A DNA stretch of 64,000 nucleotides from assembly GCF_000236905.1 (NCBI RefSeq), contig NC_016520.1, forward strand, positions 62,001 to 126,000, written 5' to 3'. Origin of the DNA: Tetrapisispora phaffii CBS 4417 (lineage: Eukaryota; Ascomycota; Saccharomycetes; Saccharomycetales; Saccharomycetaceae). This document shows, piece after piece, positions 9,947 through 20,211 of this stretch. How positions within the stretch are numbered: the stretch's first letter is position 1; each line of letters starts with the position of its first letter. Made by a program: the position numbers and the translations under genes. The notes under the pieces were generated by a model. The model did no database searches. It had not been told where the DNA came from and saw nothing but the letters and a program-made list of their open reading frames with translations.

Positions 9947-10463
9947 ATGTAATGTATATATCGTGAATTAATTATATTATCTATATACTCTTCTCCATTT
10001 TATTATATGAAGAATTGTTGATAATGTTCTAATTATTTCATTATAAATTTCTTTATTTAGCATTCAACCAATTTTAATAAAATAAAAAAGATAATTCAAG
10101 TAACTTCTAGATAATATATATATTGTTTTATTTAATTAATATGATTAATACATTGCTTTGATTTTCATACAATGCTTCTCGTTCGAATAGAATTACAGGT
10201 TTACGCAAATATACTTTAATAACTAGTCCCTAGATCAGAAGATATATTATAAGTACTTAAACTAGACAACTTTGTTTAAAACAAAACGTGAATATATAAC
10301 TTCAAAAGAGGACGGAAACGGAATATATATTCGTATTAACTTGAAACTTAGCCAATGCATGAAATTGAGTTATTTAAAAGATTATATTTGTATACTATAA
10401 TTTAATGTGAATGAATACCTGTTAACAGGTATTCGCATCGAGAAACGAAGCAAACATAGCATA
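9947..10463. other. Intergenic region between the RPL25 and MDH2 3' ends
   Basis: A convergent region of about 520 AT-rich bases holding a 22-bp perfect palindrome (listed separately). No gene is seen. Confidence 0.5.
10413..10434. repeat. Perfect 22-bp palindrome
   Basis: GAATACCTGTT is followed directly by its reverse complement AACAGGTATTC. It begins 29 bases beyond the MDH2 stop codon, in the space shared by the two convergent 3' ends. It could fold into a short hairpin in either transcript or be a dimeric protein-binding site. Neither can be decided from sequence. Confidence 0.8.
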
Positions 10464-11585
10464 TTATTGCCTTGAATATGCTAAACCTGTTTCGATGTTA
10501 GCTTTGATCTTGGAAATACTATTTGGCAATAATGATGATCTTTCGAAATCAGCCATTTTTTCAATGATCTGATACTCGATAGCATATGTCCCCTGTTTAT
10601 TGATGTACACTGGGATGGCGAAATACTTACAACCATCTATTAAGGGGATCAAGATATTGGAATCTGAACATATCGGTTGATTTTTACTATGGCTCCATAA
10701 AGAAACATAATAGATACCATGTATAGATTTTCTTAATCCCAATAGAAGAGAAGAGAATTTCATCACAACTTTGTGTGCTGCTAACGCCATCGATAAAGTA
10801 GCACTTCCCTGCCCATTCTTTGCTTTCACAACTTCGTCACCACCTGTCTGTACTCTATGGATCAGATATTTTATCTGAGCCCTTGATAGTTTAGGATAAA
10901 TCTTTGCTCTTGAAAATAATGGAATGATTGTATCCCCTGAATGGCCTCCAATGACTGGAATTTCAGGCATGTTATTTGTTCTCTTTTCTATACCATCAGT
11001 GATTGATAATTGATGAAGAAAAGTAGATGCTCTGACAATATCTAACTTTGTAACCCCCATAATTCTTCTTTCAATGTCACTGCTTGGATGATGATGAACT
11101 AATCTCTGTCCCATTAAAGGAATTAAAGAGTTTACTGGATTTGAAATGAGTAAAATAAAGATTTTCGACATATCACAATAAGCAGCAATATTATCTGCTA
11201 AGCCAGAAATAATTTCTGCGTTCTTGATAAACAGATCATCTCTTGTCATACCTGGTTTTCTTGGGAAACCAGCAGGCACAACAATCAAGTCAGTATCTAT
11301 CAAGCAATCTCTTAAACCTTCTGCATCGTTAGGAGAATGACTAGATAATGTTACAGGTGTATCAATGTGAGACAAATCGGTGGCTACACCACGCACAGCA
11401 TCGTTGTTTACGTCATATAAAGCCATATGAATGTGCATATTCATCTCCTTAGGATCAGAATTGGCATCATTAGGTATTAGTGTATGCAACTGTGCCTTAA
11501 GAAGCAAACACATTGCTTGGCCAATACCACCAGCTGCTCCTATAATGGAAATTTTTAAAGCGTTGGAGTCTACAAATGAAGGCAT
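10464..11585 (-). CDS. MDH2: Cytosolic malate dehydrogenase Mdh2
   Basis: This enzyme interconverts malate and oxaloacetate with NAD(H). The cytosolic isozyme supports gluconeogenesis and the glyoxylate route. The protein has 373 residues. The Rossmann motif GAAGGIGQ is at 16-23. RKPGMTRDDLF (substrate-binding Arg loop), ISNPVNS, IMGVTKLDIVRAS and GGHSGDTIIPL (catalytic His) follow. The open frame extends four codons further up to a TTG. The ATG at 11585 gives MPSF, so proline is exposed after methionine removal, as in S. cerevisiae Mdh2 (a Pro/N-degron read by the GID ligase). There is no peroxisomal SKL ending (it ends YSRQ) and no presequence, which argues against Mdh3 and Mdh1. Neighbouring RPL25 matches YOL127W-YOL126C. 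Confidence 0.93.
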   Translation of the reverse strand: MPSFVDSNALKISIIGAAGGIGQAMCLLLKAQLHTLIPNDANSDPKEMNMHIHMALYDVNNDAVRGVATDLSHIDTPVTLSSHSPNDAEGLRDCLIDTDLIVVPAGFPRKPGMTRDDLFIKNAEIISGLADNIAAYCDMSKIFILLISNPVNSLIPLMGQRLVHHHPSSDIERRIMGVTKLDIVRASTFLHQLSITDGIEKRTNNMPEIPVIGGHSGDTIIPLFSRAKIYPKLSRAQIKYLIHRVQTGGDEVVKAKNGQGSATLSMALAAHKVVMKFSSLLLGLRKSIHGIYYVSLWSHSKNQPICSDSNILIPLIDGCKYFAIPVYINKQGTYAIEYQIIEKMADFERSSLLPNSISKIKANIETGLAYSRQ

Positions 11586-12987
11586 GTTAACTGTCAATGT
11601 ATGATTTATAATATATGAGGCCGTTCTCTACAAATAAGTGTTATTATACAATTGTGATATTAGAATAGTTGAACTCGGTTTCGTTTTGACTATTTCTTTT
11701 AATACCTTAATGTTATTTTAAAATATCAATGGTTAAAGTCTGGTATGGCGTTATCTTTATTCATGGAAATTTAAAAAAATAGCAATATGAGAAACTCTTA
11801 TTCGTCAATCTATTTGTATGTGAAGGTGGTTAGCTAGTCACATATGTCATATATATATAAAATAAGAGTTAATCATTTCTTAAAAATGATTCCGAATAAT
11901 GTCTTTACAGGTGCAGTTATAGTGCACATATTTTTGACAAAGGAAATGACTTAGTAATGCCAACTTAATCACCTCAAGCCTTCTCTTCTTCTTCTGAAGA
12001 TTCAGAACCGAATCATAATTACGACGAAAAAATCAGTCATAACTACAAGTGCGGTTCTCACCGGTGTTAAACCTCCACAACACAATGCTACGTTACAAAC
12101 GTCTCAGTATCTCAATTCACCAGAAAATATAATGCAACAATGACAAATCGAGAGCAGTTTACTGCATTTATCTAGTAAAAATAACACCAATTTATTTTTC
12201 GAAATTAGAATTTTGGGAATTTTTCACTTCACATTCTTCTTCTCGAGATTCTTCGAAAATTTTCGGAAAAATTAAAAATGATCTTTTGGAAAATTGGATT
12301 TCGAAATTATTGTACGATGGTTATTCGGATTCGTAACCACTATATTGAGATTAAATTTATGACGTTTAATGGCAAATACGAAAGTTATAATGAATTATTT
12401 AACGACGATAAGTATATAAATATGTAAGTTATCTTTTTTCTGATCTAAAAAATGGCTAATTGTATGTCATTGTTTGATTCAGGTTGCTGGTCCCATGGAT
12501 AAATCAGCTATATCTTGACTAGTCTGTGACTATTTTTCCTGTTTCTCCTGTTTCTGTGGTTTTGGCCAGCGCGACAACAGGTTAAACGTTCCTTCATTTA
12601 TAAGATATAAATCAATGATGGTTAATTACTTGTTGCGTAAACAAACGCAGGGCAATTTCTTGGAATTCAATAAGATTAGTGTTTAAGCCGGTACCAGTCT
12701 GGTGCTCTCTGTTCACTTTGAAACACTTTGTAATGAAATTTGTATTTCTATCTATATTTATATTTTTAAAGTTTTGTTTTCTATTTACTGGTCTCGCTAA
12801 ATTGAACCCAAAACAAAATAAACATTAATCCATTAAGGACCTTTGCATAGCGTTTTTTTCAAATATTGGAATAAGCAAGACACCAATAAGTTTCCATAAA
12901 AGACTATTCTATTAATTATGTTAAAATTTAACTATATAATGACATATTGAATTTAAATAATTTAAATAATGTAGGTCAGAAGATAAT
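11586..12987. other. Intergenic region upstream of MDH2
   Basis: 1.4 kb between two minus-strand genes, holding the MDH2 promoter and the RPS19 3' end. I see no reading frame of interest, tRNA or snoRNA boxes. In S. cerevisiae TRM13, TRM11, HRP1 and SMF1 occupy this interval; none is recognisable here. Confidence 0.5.
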
Positions 12988-14082
12988 CTAATCTTCTTCT
13001 TCTAAAGTTTGAGCGGCAATACGATCTAAATCTCTTTGACCATTTTCAGAGATTCTTCTACCGCCCTTTGGAGAGATTTCGACAACACCAATCTTTTCTA
13101 AAGCTTGTAAGACTCTTCTGTTAATAGAACCGGAAGCGTCAATGTGCTTGGATGGTCTAGCACCTCTGGACTTAGCACCACCGTATAATTTGTTTAACTT
13201 ACCAACACCGACTTGTTTTCTTAAGTAGATGTGTCTGGCGACGGAGGCAGCTCTCTTGTAGAACCAACCTTCAGAATCTTGTGGTGGCATTTCATTACCG
13301 GAAGAGGTTTTGACAATGTCAACGTAACCGGGAACTTCTAGTTTACCTTGTCTTTGTAAGAAGGTAGCATAAGCGTTTATGAAATCTTGAGCAGCAACGT
13401 CTCTGTGAAAAAAGATGGAAGCATCATGAAATGATGTCAATCGTTCTATTGTTAGTAACTAGTCCATGTAATTATGTAAAATATTGCTTTCAAATAAAAA
13501 GGTTCTATGTTTCAGACTGAGAAAGTGAATTAACACCGTTCCAATCGTGACCTCATTGGCCAATATCATTCTTTGAAAATAAACCATGTTACATCAAATA
13601 AACTCTTATATTAATTTTAAACCACGAAAATATCATCTCTATATATATTTTTCACTGTTAATGGCGATTCAGACAAACTAAGCTCCAACGTGCACTCAAT
13701 ATTATTTCAATACACCAAAACATGTTTCTTTTCCAAATATTACAGATATATGACTTCTCGATGAAGCATAATACATATAAAAACAAATATTACTCCATTT
13801 CTATTTATAATTCTATTTCAATCGATATAACATTTTATTAATAAGGTAACGTAAAGCCATGCGATCTGTTATCATAATAATTTCTCTTTAATTTTGATGT
13901 ACATATTATTTCTATCTCGTTCATCCCCACAACATTGATCGATTAATATTCCTATTCTTAACATCCAATATTCCTATTCTTAACATCCAATATTCATGTA
14001 TCAACATATCTATCTCCATTAATAGCAATATTCCACAATCATTCAACGATTTCTAAACATACCTAACGGAAACACCTGGCAT
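12988..14082 (-). CDS. RPS19: 40S ribosomal protein eS19 (Rps19), one intron
   Basis: eS19 is a 40S head protein needed for 20S pre-rRNA maturation. Exon 1 is 14063-14082 (ATGCCAGGTG...GTTAG, 20 bases) and exon 2 is 12988-13402. The intron is 13403-14062 (660 bases). On the minus strand it begins GTATGT, has branch site TACTAAC (plus-strand 13451-13457) and ends CACAG. Joining gives MPGVSVRDVAAQDF... and 144 residues, the S. cerevisiae Rps19 length. The open frame running past the 3' splice site to 13440 is intron read-through, not coding. The neighbouring RPL18 repeats the RPS19-RPL18 pairs of YOL121C-YOL120C and YNL302C-YNL301C, so A or B copy status cannot be decided. Confidence 0.97.
13945..13989. 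repeat. 22-bp direct repeat in the RPS19 intron
   Basis: Two adjacent copies of a unit reading AATATTCCTATTCTTAACAT plus CC lie within the intron, about 75 bases from the 5' splice site. It looks like a simple slippage duplication. Confidence 0.7.
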
Positions 14083-15260
14083 TTTTACTGATTTTATTCG
14101 ACAGTTTTCTTAAGTACAAAAGATATTCCAAATAACTTAATAAACAAAGGTTTTATATAAGTACACGAAGAGACCTGATAATAAACCAAGTTGACTATAT
14201 TTAAAACAATGTCGTTATATTACAATAAGATCGAAGTAAAGCTCATGTTTAGAATAAATGTAATGACAATGTAGAGTAAACCATTCAAGCTACCTGAAGA
14301 ATCTTGTAGAGAAAGAAAACTGGCGAAATTTTCACAATATCAAATTACAATAATATCAAAATTGGGATGCCATAATTATCAGAGCTAGTATCTCACAGTG
14401 AATATTAAATCCAAAAAAACAACAGCTTGGTCAAACCTACAAAACAAAAATACTGATGTAGTTAAAAGTCAGATGATATTATTTTCTACAGTCTAGTTTG
14501 TTGATTCGTAATGTAGTTTGTAATTCATGGTTCAATATAAAAGAACTGCGGTATGTTCATTCATATCGTGTGCTGTATGTGCATATTGTCTAATGTATTT
14601 TCAATTTTCTGTTCTTACAGATATTGGTCACTAGTAGTTGTAACTTCATGACTTCTCAAAAGCTGCAAACCTAATCTCATTCCCTCATCCCATTGAAGGT
14701 GATGAAGCATTATTTTGAATAATTTCATTGATGTACATGTAATTTTGTGCGTTGGATCTTTGATTCATCAAATTATTCATCGCTTTCATGTGCTCTCTAT
14801 AATGCGCTTTTGAAAATAAAACTGTTAGAATTAATATGAAATTCAATAAATATGTATGGGTGTTAATACCAGACACAGTCATTTGAAATGGTATTTATAA
14901 GATTACGGACTAGTTTCACAACTGCTATAAGCTTAAGACCACTTTTTACCTCTATATTGTTGATATGTTTAGTCAGTTAATGAATCTAATAGTAATAGTT
15001 GAAAGTTATTTATTGACAGCATAGTTGTGCCATTTTATATTACAAAATTTTAAAAACTGCGCGCTAGACAAGTTATGTACATACATACATATACAAAATA
15101 GGCTAGTAAATTCAAATGAAATAAATGTTATTGTAAAATTAAATTAAATACTTTATAATAAGACATTTATCCACTAGAAAAATTAAGTCTACACAAGCAG
15201 GAGATAATGCAAAGCTCAAACAAATGAATAAAATAATTAAATAATATCGATTCGATTGGA
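14083..15260. other. Intergenic region upstream of RPS19
   Basis: About 1.2 kb covering the RPS19 promoter and RPL18 3' end. It holds a perfect Rap1 site (14851-14863, listed separately). A 65-codon frame at 14685-14882 on the minus strand overlaps that site and is not accepted as a gene. Confidence 0.5.
14851..14863 (-). promoter_or_regulatory. Rap1 binding site, probably for RPS19
   Basis: TATGTATGGGTGT reads ACACCCATACATA on the minus strand and matches the Rap1 consensus ACACCCRYACAYM at every position. The only ribosomal-protein gene it can serve in the usual layout is RPS19, whose ATG is about 770 bases away. That is further than is typical. Confidence 0.65.
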
Positions 15261-16447
15261 TTAGACCTTGAAACCCTTGGAGTTTCTCTTACCTCTAGCT
15301 CTTTCGAATTTTCTACCCTTGGATAAAATTCTTGGAGCCTTGTTCTTGTGTGGACCCATACCGAAGTGTCTGACAGCTTCTCTGGCGTTTCTTGGACCTC
15401 TCAAGATCAAAGTGTTTTGACCCTTTGGAGCTCTAACAGCTAATTGATCTAAAGTGATACATTCACCACCAGCCTTGACAATTCTGGCTCTGGCACCAGC
15501 AGTGAACTTTAAGGCAGCAACAGTAGTCTTTGGGAATTCGTAGATTCTGGAATCGTCAGTGACGGTACCAACAACGACAATAGTCTTTTGAGCAGCACCT
15601 TCTTGTTTCAAAGCCTTGGCAATTCTGGAAACAGAAACAGGTGGCTTGTTGATCTTAGATAAGAATAAAGATCTCAAGACAACCTTGTTGAATGGAGCGT
15701 CAGTACGACCTGAAAGAAAACATCACATATCTCACCTTTTTATTTTAAAAATAAAAATAAAAATAAAAATCAGAAACATATTACATCAGTTAGTATATTA
15801 CACTTTAGGGAAACTAGGTGGTTGATGTTCTCTTTTTATTGACATACATGTTCAAACATCACTGTTTAGTTATGTACAAATAAAAGAAAGAAAAGAATTC
15901 TGCTCAGTTATCGAAATATTGGTCCGCACAATCATGAATATAAAAAATTGAGATAATATTATTATTTTGCAATAGTAACATCATCCAAAAAATCATAATT
16001 GCACTTGCAGAACTATTCTATCAAGTATAGGAAGATTGAATCCCTTCCCTCTACCAATACATAGAATATTGATAAATGTGAGAAACGTCGAAGACATTAA
16101 ACACAAACTCTATCCCCTAACAATGCTTTATCATATTTATGATAAGCGTAGCTAAAAATAAATAGATTAGTAACTGTATTGCAATATTTTTATTTCTAAT
16201 GCTGCCAACACAGAAAAATTCATAATCGAACCCCAGTCGGCATCAAATAGAACGTGAATAAAGCAGAATTCCCCTTGTTACAATCCACCCATAAAACATA
16301 ATATCAGTAGTGACAAAAAACACTTTAATACATACGAGCTAAGAAGGAGTATAGCTTGACTAACATCTTTAAGTAGACATTGTCGGACTTTGGAGCGGTT
16401 CTGTGACCGGATCTCTTGTGTTGCTTAGTGTAATGATCGATACCCAT
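15261..16447 (-). CDS. RPL18: 60S ribosomal protein eL18 (Rpl18), one intron
   Basis: eL18 is a structural 60S protein. Exon 1 is 16336-16447 (112 bases, [20 protein letters not shown] ... LVKLYSFLA) and exon 2 is 15261-15709. The intron is 15710-16335 (626 bases). On the minus strand it has 5' GTATGT, branch site TACTAAC (plus-strand 15789-15795) and 3' TTTCAG. Splicing gives 186 residues, the S. cerevisiae length, ending [14 protein letters not shown]. The intron sits in the Arg codon before RTDAPFN, as in S. cerevisiae. The open frame inside exon 2 starting [12 protein letters not shown] is an internal methionine, not the gene start. No perfect Rap1 site was found upstream. Confidence 0.97.
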
Positions 16448-17266
16448 TGCTGTTTATTTTCGCTGATGTCTTACAGTAAAATATAATGAAATAGATAAAT
16501 TAAAACATTAATCATAAAAATAGCCTTTTAAAAAAAAATTAGAAACATTTACTTATAAGTATGAAATTTACTTTTCTTATATAGACATTTTTCACCAGGA
16601 AGGAATTAAAAATTTGAAATGAAATTTTTTTTTCAAAGTTGTCAAATTTTTCCAACGGACGGCATTGTGACGCCTTCCCTCTAGAGAGAGAAGAAATAGA
16701 TCCTCGATTCTGTCCAGCTAGAGGGACTTTGAAATTTCGTCTTCCTAGCGCTAGGCAGAAAAGTTTTGCGCCCTGGGCGGGATGAAACAAATATTTAGAA
16801 GGACGACAAAGAGTATGCTGGAAAGGTGCTATTCTTCCCAGCAGGTGAGGCTGAATATTTATTTCTGCCTACCTATACTACTCACTTGTTTGAAGCTCAT
16901 CAGCAGCTTTCTTTACTCATTAGTAGTTGAATTAATCTCCAAGTCACGGAACTCTCTGTGCTCATGCACTAATATTGTTAAAATGGAGCTGTGGCTGTGA
17001 ATGCATTTAGCAAGTTTACGATGAGGTTCCTTACCTGAGTTGGGGTGTTTTGGTTAAACGGGTAATAATTGAATAGAAAGTGATATGCAGTGTAGCTTCT
17101 TCGTTGACCTTTGTATACGCGGTGGGTCTTGAATTGAAGTCATCGATGTATTCATGAGTCGCCTGACAATGGTAAACATATATTCTTCTATATATGCAAT
17201 ATTTATTGAATTGAATTTTTTGATAATTGAAATACATAAATCGACATAGATATATATTTGCTTAGA
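16448..17266. other. Intergenic region upstream of RPL18
   Basis: About 820 bases. A locally GC-richer patch (about 16640-16790) lies in the RPL18 promoter. There is no consensus Rap1 site, no RNA gene and no credible reading frame. Confidence 0.5.
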
Positions 17267-17836
17267 TTATAAATATTTCAGAACGTTAGCTGCTGACGAC
17301 ACCTTTAAACCTGTTTTATCTGGTTCGCAGAATTCTTTAATGACTTTGCCATCTTCAACAATCAGAGCATACCTGATTGAACGGTCGTTTCCAAAAATAT
17401 TCTTGGAGTCGAAGAGGTAGCCACCTTTTCTGGCGAAATCACCTTGTGTATCAGCAATGATTCGTATATCTTCTGGAGTCTGTAATGATTCTGCCCATGC
17501 CTTGGTTACAAATGAATCATTTACCGTTGCAACGATCACTTGCTTAACCCCCTTGGCTTTTAACTCAGGTAAATGTTCTATAAAGCCAGGAACATGTGAG
17601 GAGGAACAAGCAGGAGAGAAGGCCGCAGGTAATCCTACAACAATATATTTCCCTTTAGAGGTAGCCTTTCCGATGTCAAATGGATTACCTGGAGAATTCT
17701 CATAAACTCCGACATAACCTTCAGGAATTTTGCTCCCTTCCTTAAAAGATGCTACGCATGTAGTTTTAAATCCACGTTGAACTCTTGTGAGAGTCTTTAG
17801 GGATGTTCTGAAATTTACAATATTGTTTCTAAACAT
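17267..17836 (-). CDS. Atypical 2-Cys peroxiredoxin of the Prx5/Ahp1 family, likely mitochondrial
   Basis: Thiol peroxidases of this family reduce hydrogen peroxide and alkyl hydroperoxides with electrons from thioredoxin. The protein has 189 residues. The redoxin domain carries the peroxidatic cysteine C77 in PAAFSPACSSSHVPGF (70-85), with serine at the Cp-3 position as in Ahp1. C170, in FCEPDKTG near the C-terminus, is a candidate resolving cysteine; C27 lies in the leader. The first 25 or so residues (MFRNNIVNFRTSLKTLTRVQRGFK) are rich in Arg, Lys, Ser and Thr and have no acidic residues, a typical mitochondrial presequence that S. cerevisiae Ahp1 (176 residues, cytosolic) lacks. It resembles mitochondrial Prx5 more than Ahp1. 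In S. cerevisiae MCH4 occupies this interval. The gene is divergent from RRI2. Confidence 0.85.
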   Translation of the reverse strand: MFRNNIVNFRTSLKTLTRVQRGFKTTCVASFKEGSKIPEGYVGVYENSPGNPFDIGKATSKGKYIVVGLPAAFSPACSSSHVPGFIEHLPELKAKGVKQVIVATVNDSFVTKAWAESLQTPEDIRIIADTQGDFARKGGYLFDSKNIFGNDRSIRYALIVEDGKVIKEFCEPDKTGLKVSSAANVLKYL

Positions 17837-18225
17837 TATTCTAATCTTGTATAAATAGTAACAAACAGTTATTTGTAAGTGTTTGGGAGATGACTACGAT
17901 ATATGGTAAACTACCATAGTGTGAATATACCAAATATATATATATATATATATATATGATCCTTATCATTCAATAGAATAAGGGTGTGGTCACTATTTAT
18001 TTTCCCTTTAAAATTTCAAAAACTGTAATTAAGCGTAACAACAGAAAAAATTATCTAAATATTGTAAAATTAATAATGCCATTAAAATCTCTTAACTAAT
18101 AGATACGAACTTAAAAGAATTATTTAATCCATTAAATAAATTATAAGAAGCTGAAATGAGTAAATTATATAGCAAATGTAGATATATGATAGTAGTGGAA
18201 TTGATGCTAGCCTCAAAAATACCTG
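17837..18225. other. Divergent promoter region between the peroxiredoxin gene and RRI2
   Basis: About 390 bases with an (AT)n tract at about 17934-17957. No specific factor site was recognised. Confidence 0.5.
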
Positions 18226-20211
18226 ATGTCTGATTACTATATTGATGCTGATGAGGAGGACGGCAATTATGATGACTTCATGATGACGGATGAAGAGGCC
18301 TTAGAGGGTGTTGAAATGGCAGATGATATTAATGAAATTTATACTGATAATAAAGATCCTAGATTAGATGATTTCGGGTTCTATAACAACATAAATAATA
18401 CAGATAATGATGTTTACCAAGAAGAGTCCCCAATGAAAGCAATGCCACCTTTACAGAGTATACAAGATATTTATGATAAGGCTTTACACATAAAGGAAAA
18501 TGACGACCTAGATCTAGCAGTTACTATATTTGAATCGATAGCTTTCTCAGAAAATATCACCAAAAATGATACTTCAATTGTCCTGAGATCGTTTGAACAA
18601 CTAATTAACATAATTGCATTAAAATATAAAATAAATAGTACAATCCCAAGTATAAATTCCTTAATTGATGAAATTCAGAAATTATTCATCTTTATTTCTA
18701 ATAATTTTAATTATCTTAAGAAATCGTACGTGGAAGATACTTTAAGTCACATTTTAAGCGATATGACACCCAATTTATACAAAGGTTATCTATTTGATGC
18801 TGGCTTTTCGGAATCATCATCTGTTCTCGAAGAATTTAAATTCCAGAAAGAATTCATCAACCAGTTCCATATATTGGTCCATAATTTCAAGGATATAATA
18901 GAAACAGAAAGGCTAGAGACAATAATTTATTTGAAAAAATTTACGATAGATATTACAATCGAGTTCCTAAGCAATGGATGTATCGACATCAAAAATTGCT
19001 CCAACAATTATTCCTTCATTGACATGTCTGCATTAAAGAAAGAGACAGATGTACTATTTGCATTTAACACATATTATCAGTACTTCATCTACGAGTTCAT
19101 ACAAACTGGTACAATTGTTGAAGTAAACCAGTTCAAGAACTATCTTGATATTTTTGAGCGAATCCAAGCTAATTCTTTTTCTGCAATTCAAAACTCGGAG
19201 ACAATGATTTTATTTTATTTTGGTAAAACACTTTCAAGAATTATATTTGATTTATACAGTGACAGTAATAGTGATGCTGAACTTATAAGCTTCTTTGAAA
19301 ATATTAATAGATGCAAAAGAGAATTTCGTATATGCCTGAAAATACTAGAAGAGCTAGGAGGCAAATATAATGATTATCAAAATCCATTTCAATGGTTAAT
19401 AATTTCTGGATACGTTTTTAGCAACATGATATTATATCATAGTAATGAAGAAACTTTGATCAATCCTTTTGAAATTGAACAATTAAAGGCCGAACGAGAT
19501 TCAAATATAGTCATAGGCCTACAACTTGTATATAACAATTACATTGATCTAAATCTAACCGAGTTGGCATCTAATATGGAGAAACTATCACCACTAAGGA
19601 GTCATTGGGATAAACTTGTTAATAAAATATATTATTTAGGTATTGTGACTAAATTATGGACACAGATTGCTCCTGTTTATGACTGTATTTCCATTAAAGA
19701 TTTAAGGAAGATGTTAAGATTGCACCAGGACTCAATGCCAAGTCATGATGAGCTTTTAGAGATACTGATGAAATCCATTACAAAAAACGATAAGTCTGTA
19801 TATTTCAAACTTGACCTGATAAACGATTTAGTCTATTTTGGAGTAGAATACAATATTCCAATCACTAACTATCCAGCATCAAAATTTAACTCTAACAAAA
19901 GTATCAGGTCGTTAATATGCAACAATATTGAACTGGCAATTGATATTGAATGCAATTTTAATGACAATAATAATGATACAAATCCTATTACTACCAAATC
20001 AGATTTCTTCCACAGACTAAGAAAGTCGACAACTAATCACACTGGCAATTTTGATGGCCGAAATAATATTCAAAAAGAGGATTACAAAAATAACAGAAAC
20101 CGATCAACACCTAACAATAATAATACGCAAGGCAGTGTGACAAGATCACATCATTTTCTAGACGAATTAATTGATACCACACGAACAAGAGTATCAAGAG
20201 TTCGAGACTAA
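18226..20211 (+). CDS. RRI2: COP9 signalosome subunit Rri2
   Basis: Rri2 is a subunit of the reduced yeast COP9 signalosome, which removes Nedd8/Rub1 from the cullin Cdc53. The protein has 661 residues (about 645 in S. cerevisiae). The acidic N-terminus (MSDYYIDADEEDGNYDDFMMTDEEALEGVE) is typical, followed by a long alpha-helical body with a PCI-type arrangement towards the C-terminus (about 440-560). A low-complexity Asn-rich basic tail (about 590-661) follows. Assignment rests on the N-terminus, size, helical composition and position next to MSN1 and PAP2 (YOL117W-YOL116W-YOL115W). No catalytic motif is expected; deneddylation belongs to Rri1. Confidence 0.85.
   Translation: MSDYYIDADEEDGNYDDFMMTDEEALEGVEMADDINEIYTDNKDPRLDDFGFYNNINNTDNDVYQEESPMKAMPPLQSIQDIYDKALHIKENDDLDLAVTIFESIAFSENITKNDTSIVLRSFEQLINIIALKYKINSTIPSINSLIDEIQKLFIFISNNFNYLKKSYVEDTLSHILSDMTPNLYKGYLFDAGFSESSSVLEEFKFQKEFINQFHILVHNFKDIIETERLETIIYLKKFTIDITIEFLSNGCIDIKNCSNNYSFIDMSALKKETDVLFAFNTYYQYFIYEFIQTGTIVEVNQFKNYLDIFERIQANSFSAIQNSETMILFYFGKTLSRIIFDLYSDSNSDAELISFFENINRCKREFRICLKILEELGGKYNDYQNPFQWLIISGYVFSNMILYHSNEETLINPFEIEQLKAERDSNIVIGLQLVYNNYIDLNLTELASNMEKLSPLRSHWDKLVNKIYYLGIVTKLWTQIAPVYDCISIKDLRKMLRLHQDSMPSHDELLEILMKSITKNDKSVYFKLDLINDLVYFGVEYNIPITNYPASKFNSNKSIRSLICNNIELAIDIECNFNDNNNDTNPITTKSDFFHRLRKSTTNHTGNFDGRNNIQKEDYKNNRNRSTPNNNNTQGSVTRSHHFLDELIDTTRTRVSRVRD

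Noticed and set aside
11586..11597. Longer MDH2 N-terminus starting at TTG (likewise extended TTG/GTG starts of PHA2, MSN1, PAP2, MON2, MSB3/4, RSM28, IZH, SLD5 and COQ3)
   Set aside because: Yeast nuclear genes start at ATG except in rare cases. In each case the first ATG gives an N-terminus fitting the family.
13403..13440. N-terminal extension MTSFHDASIFFHR of Rps19
   Set aside because: This is translation of the 3' end of the intron. The true first exon (MPGVSVR) is at 14063-14082.
14685..14882. 65-codon minus-strand frame with a hydrophobic N-terminus (MTVSGINTHTYLLNFILILT...)
   Set aside because: It is unrecognisable, its start overlaps a consensus Rap1 site, and it sits in the RPS19 promoter. 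It is treated as chance.
16222..16240. B-box-like AATCGAACCCC in the RPL18 intron as a tRNA
   Set aside because: No A box, acceptor stem or anticodon arm can be formed around it.
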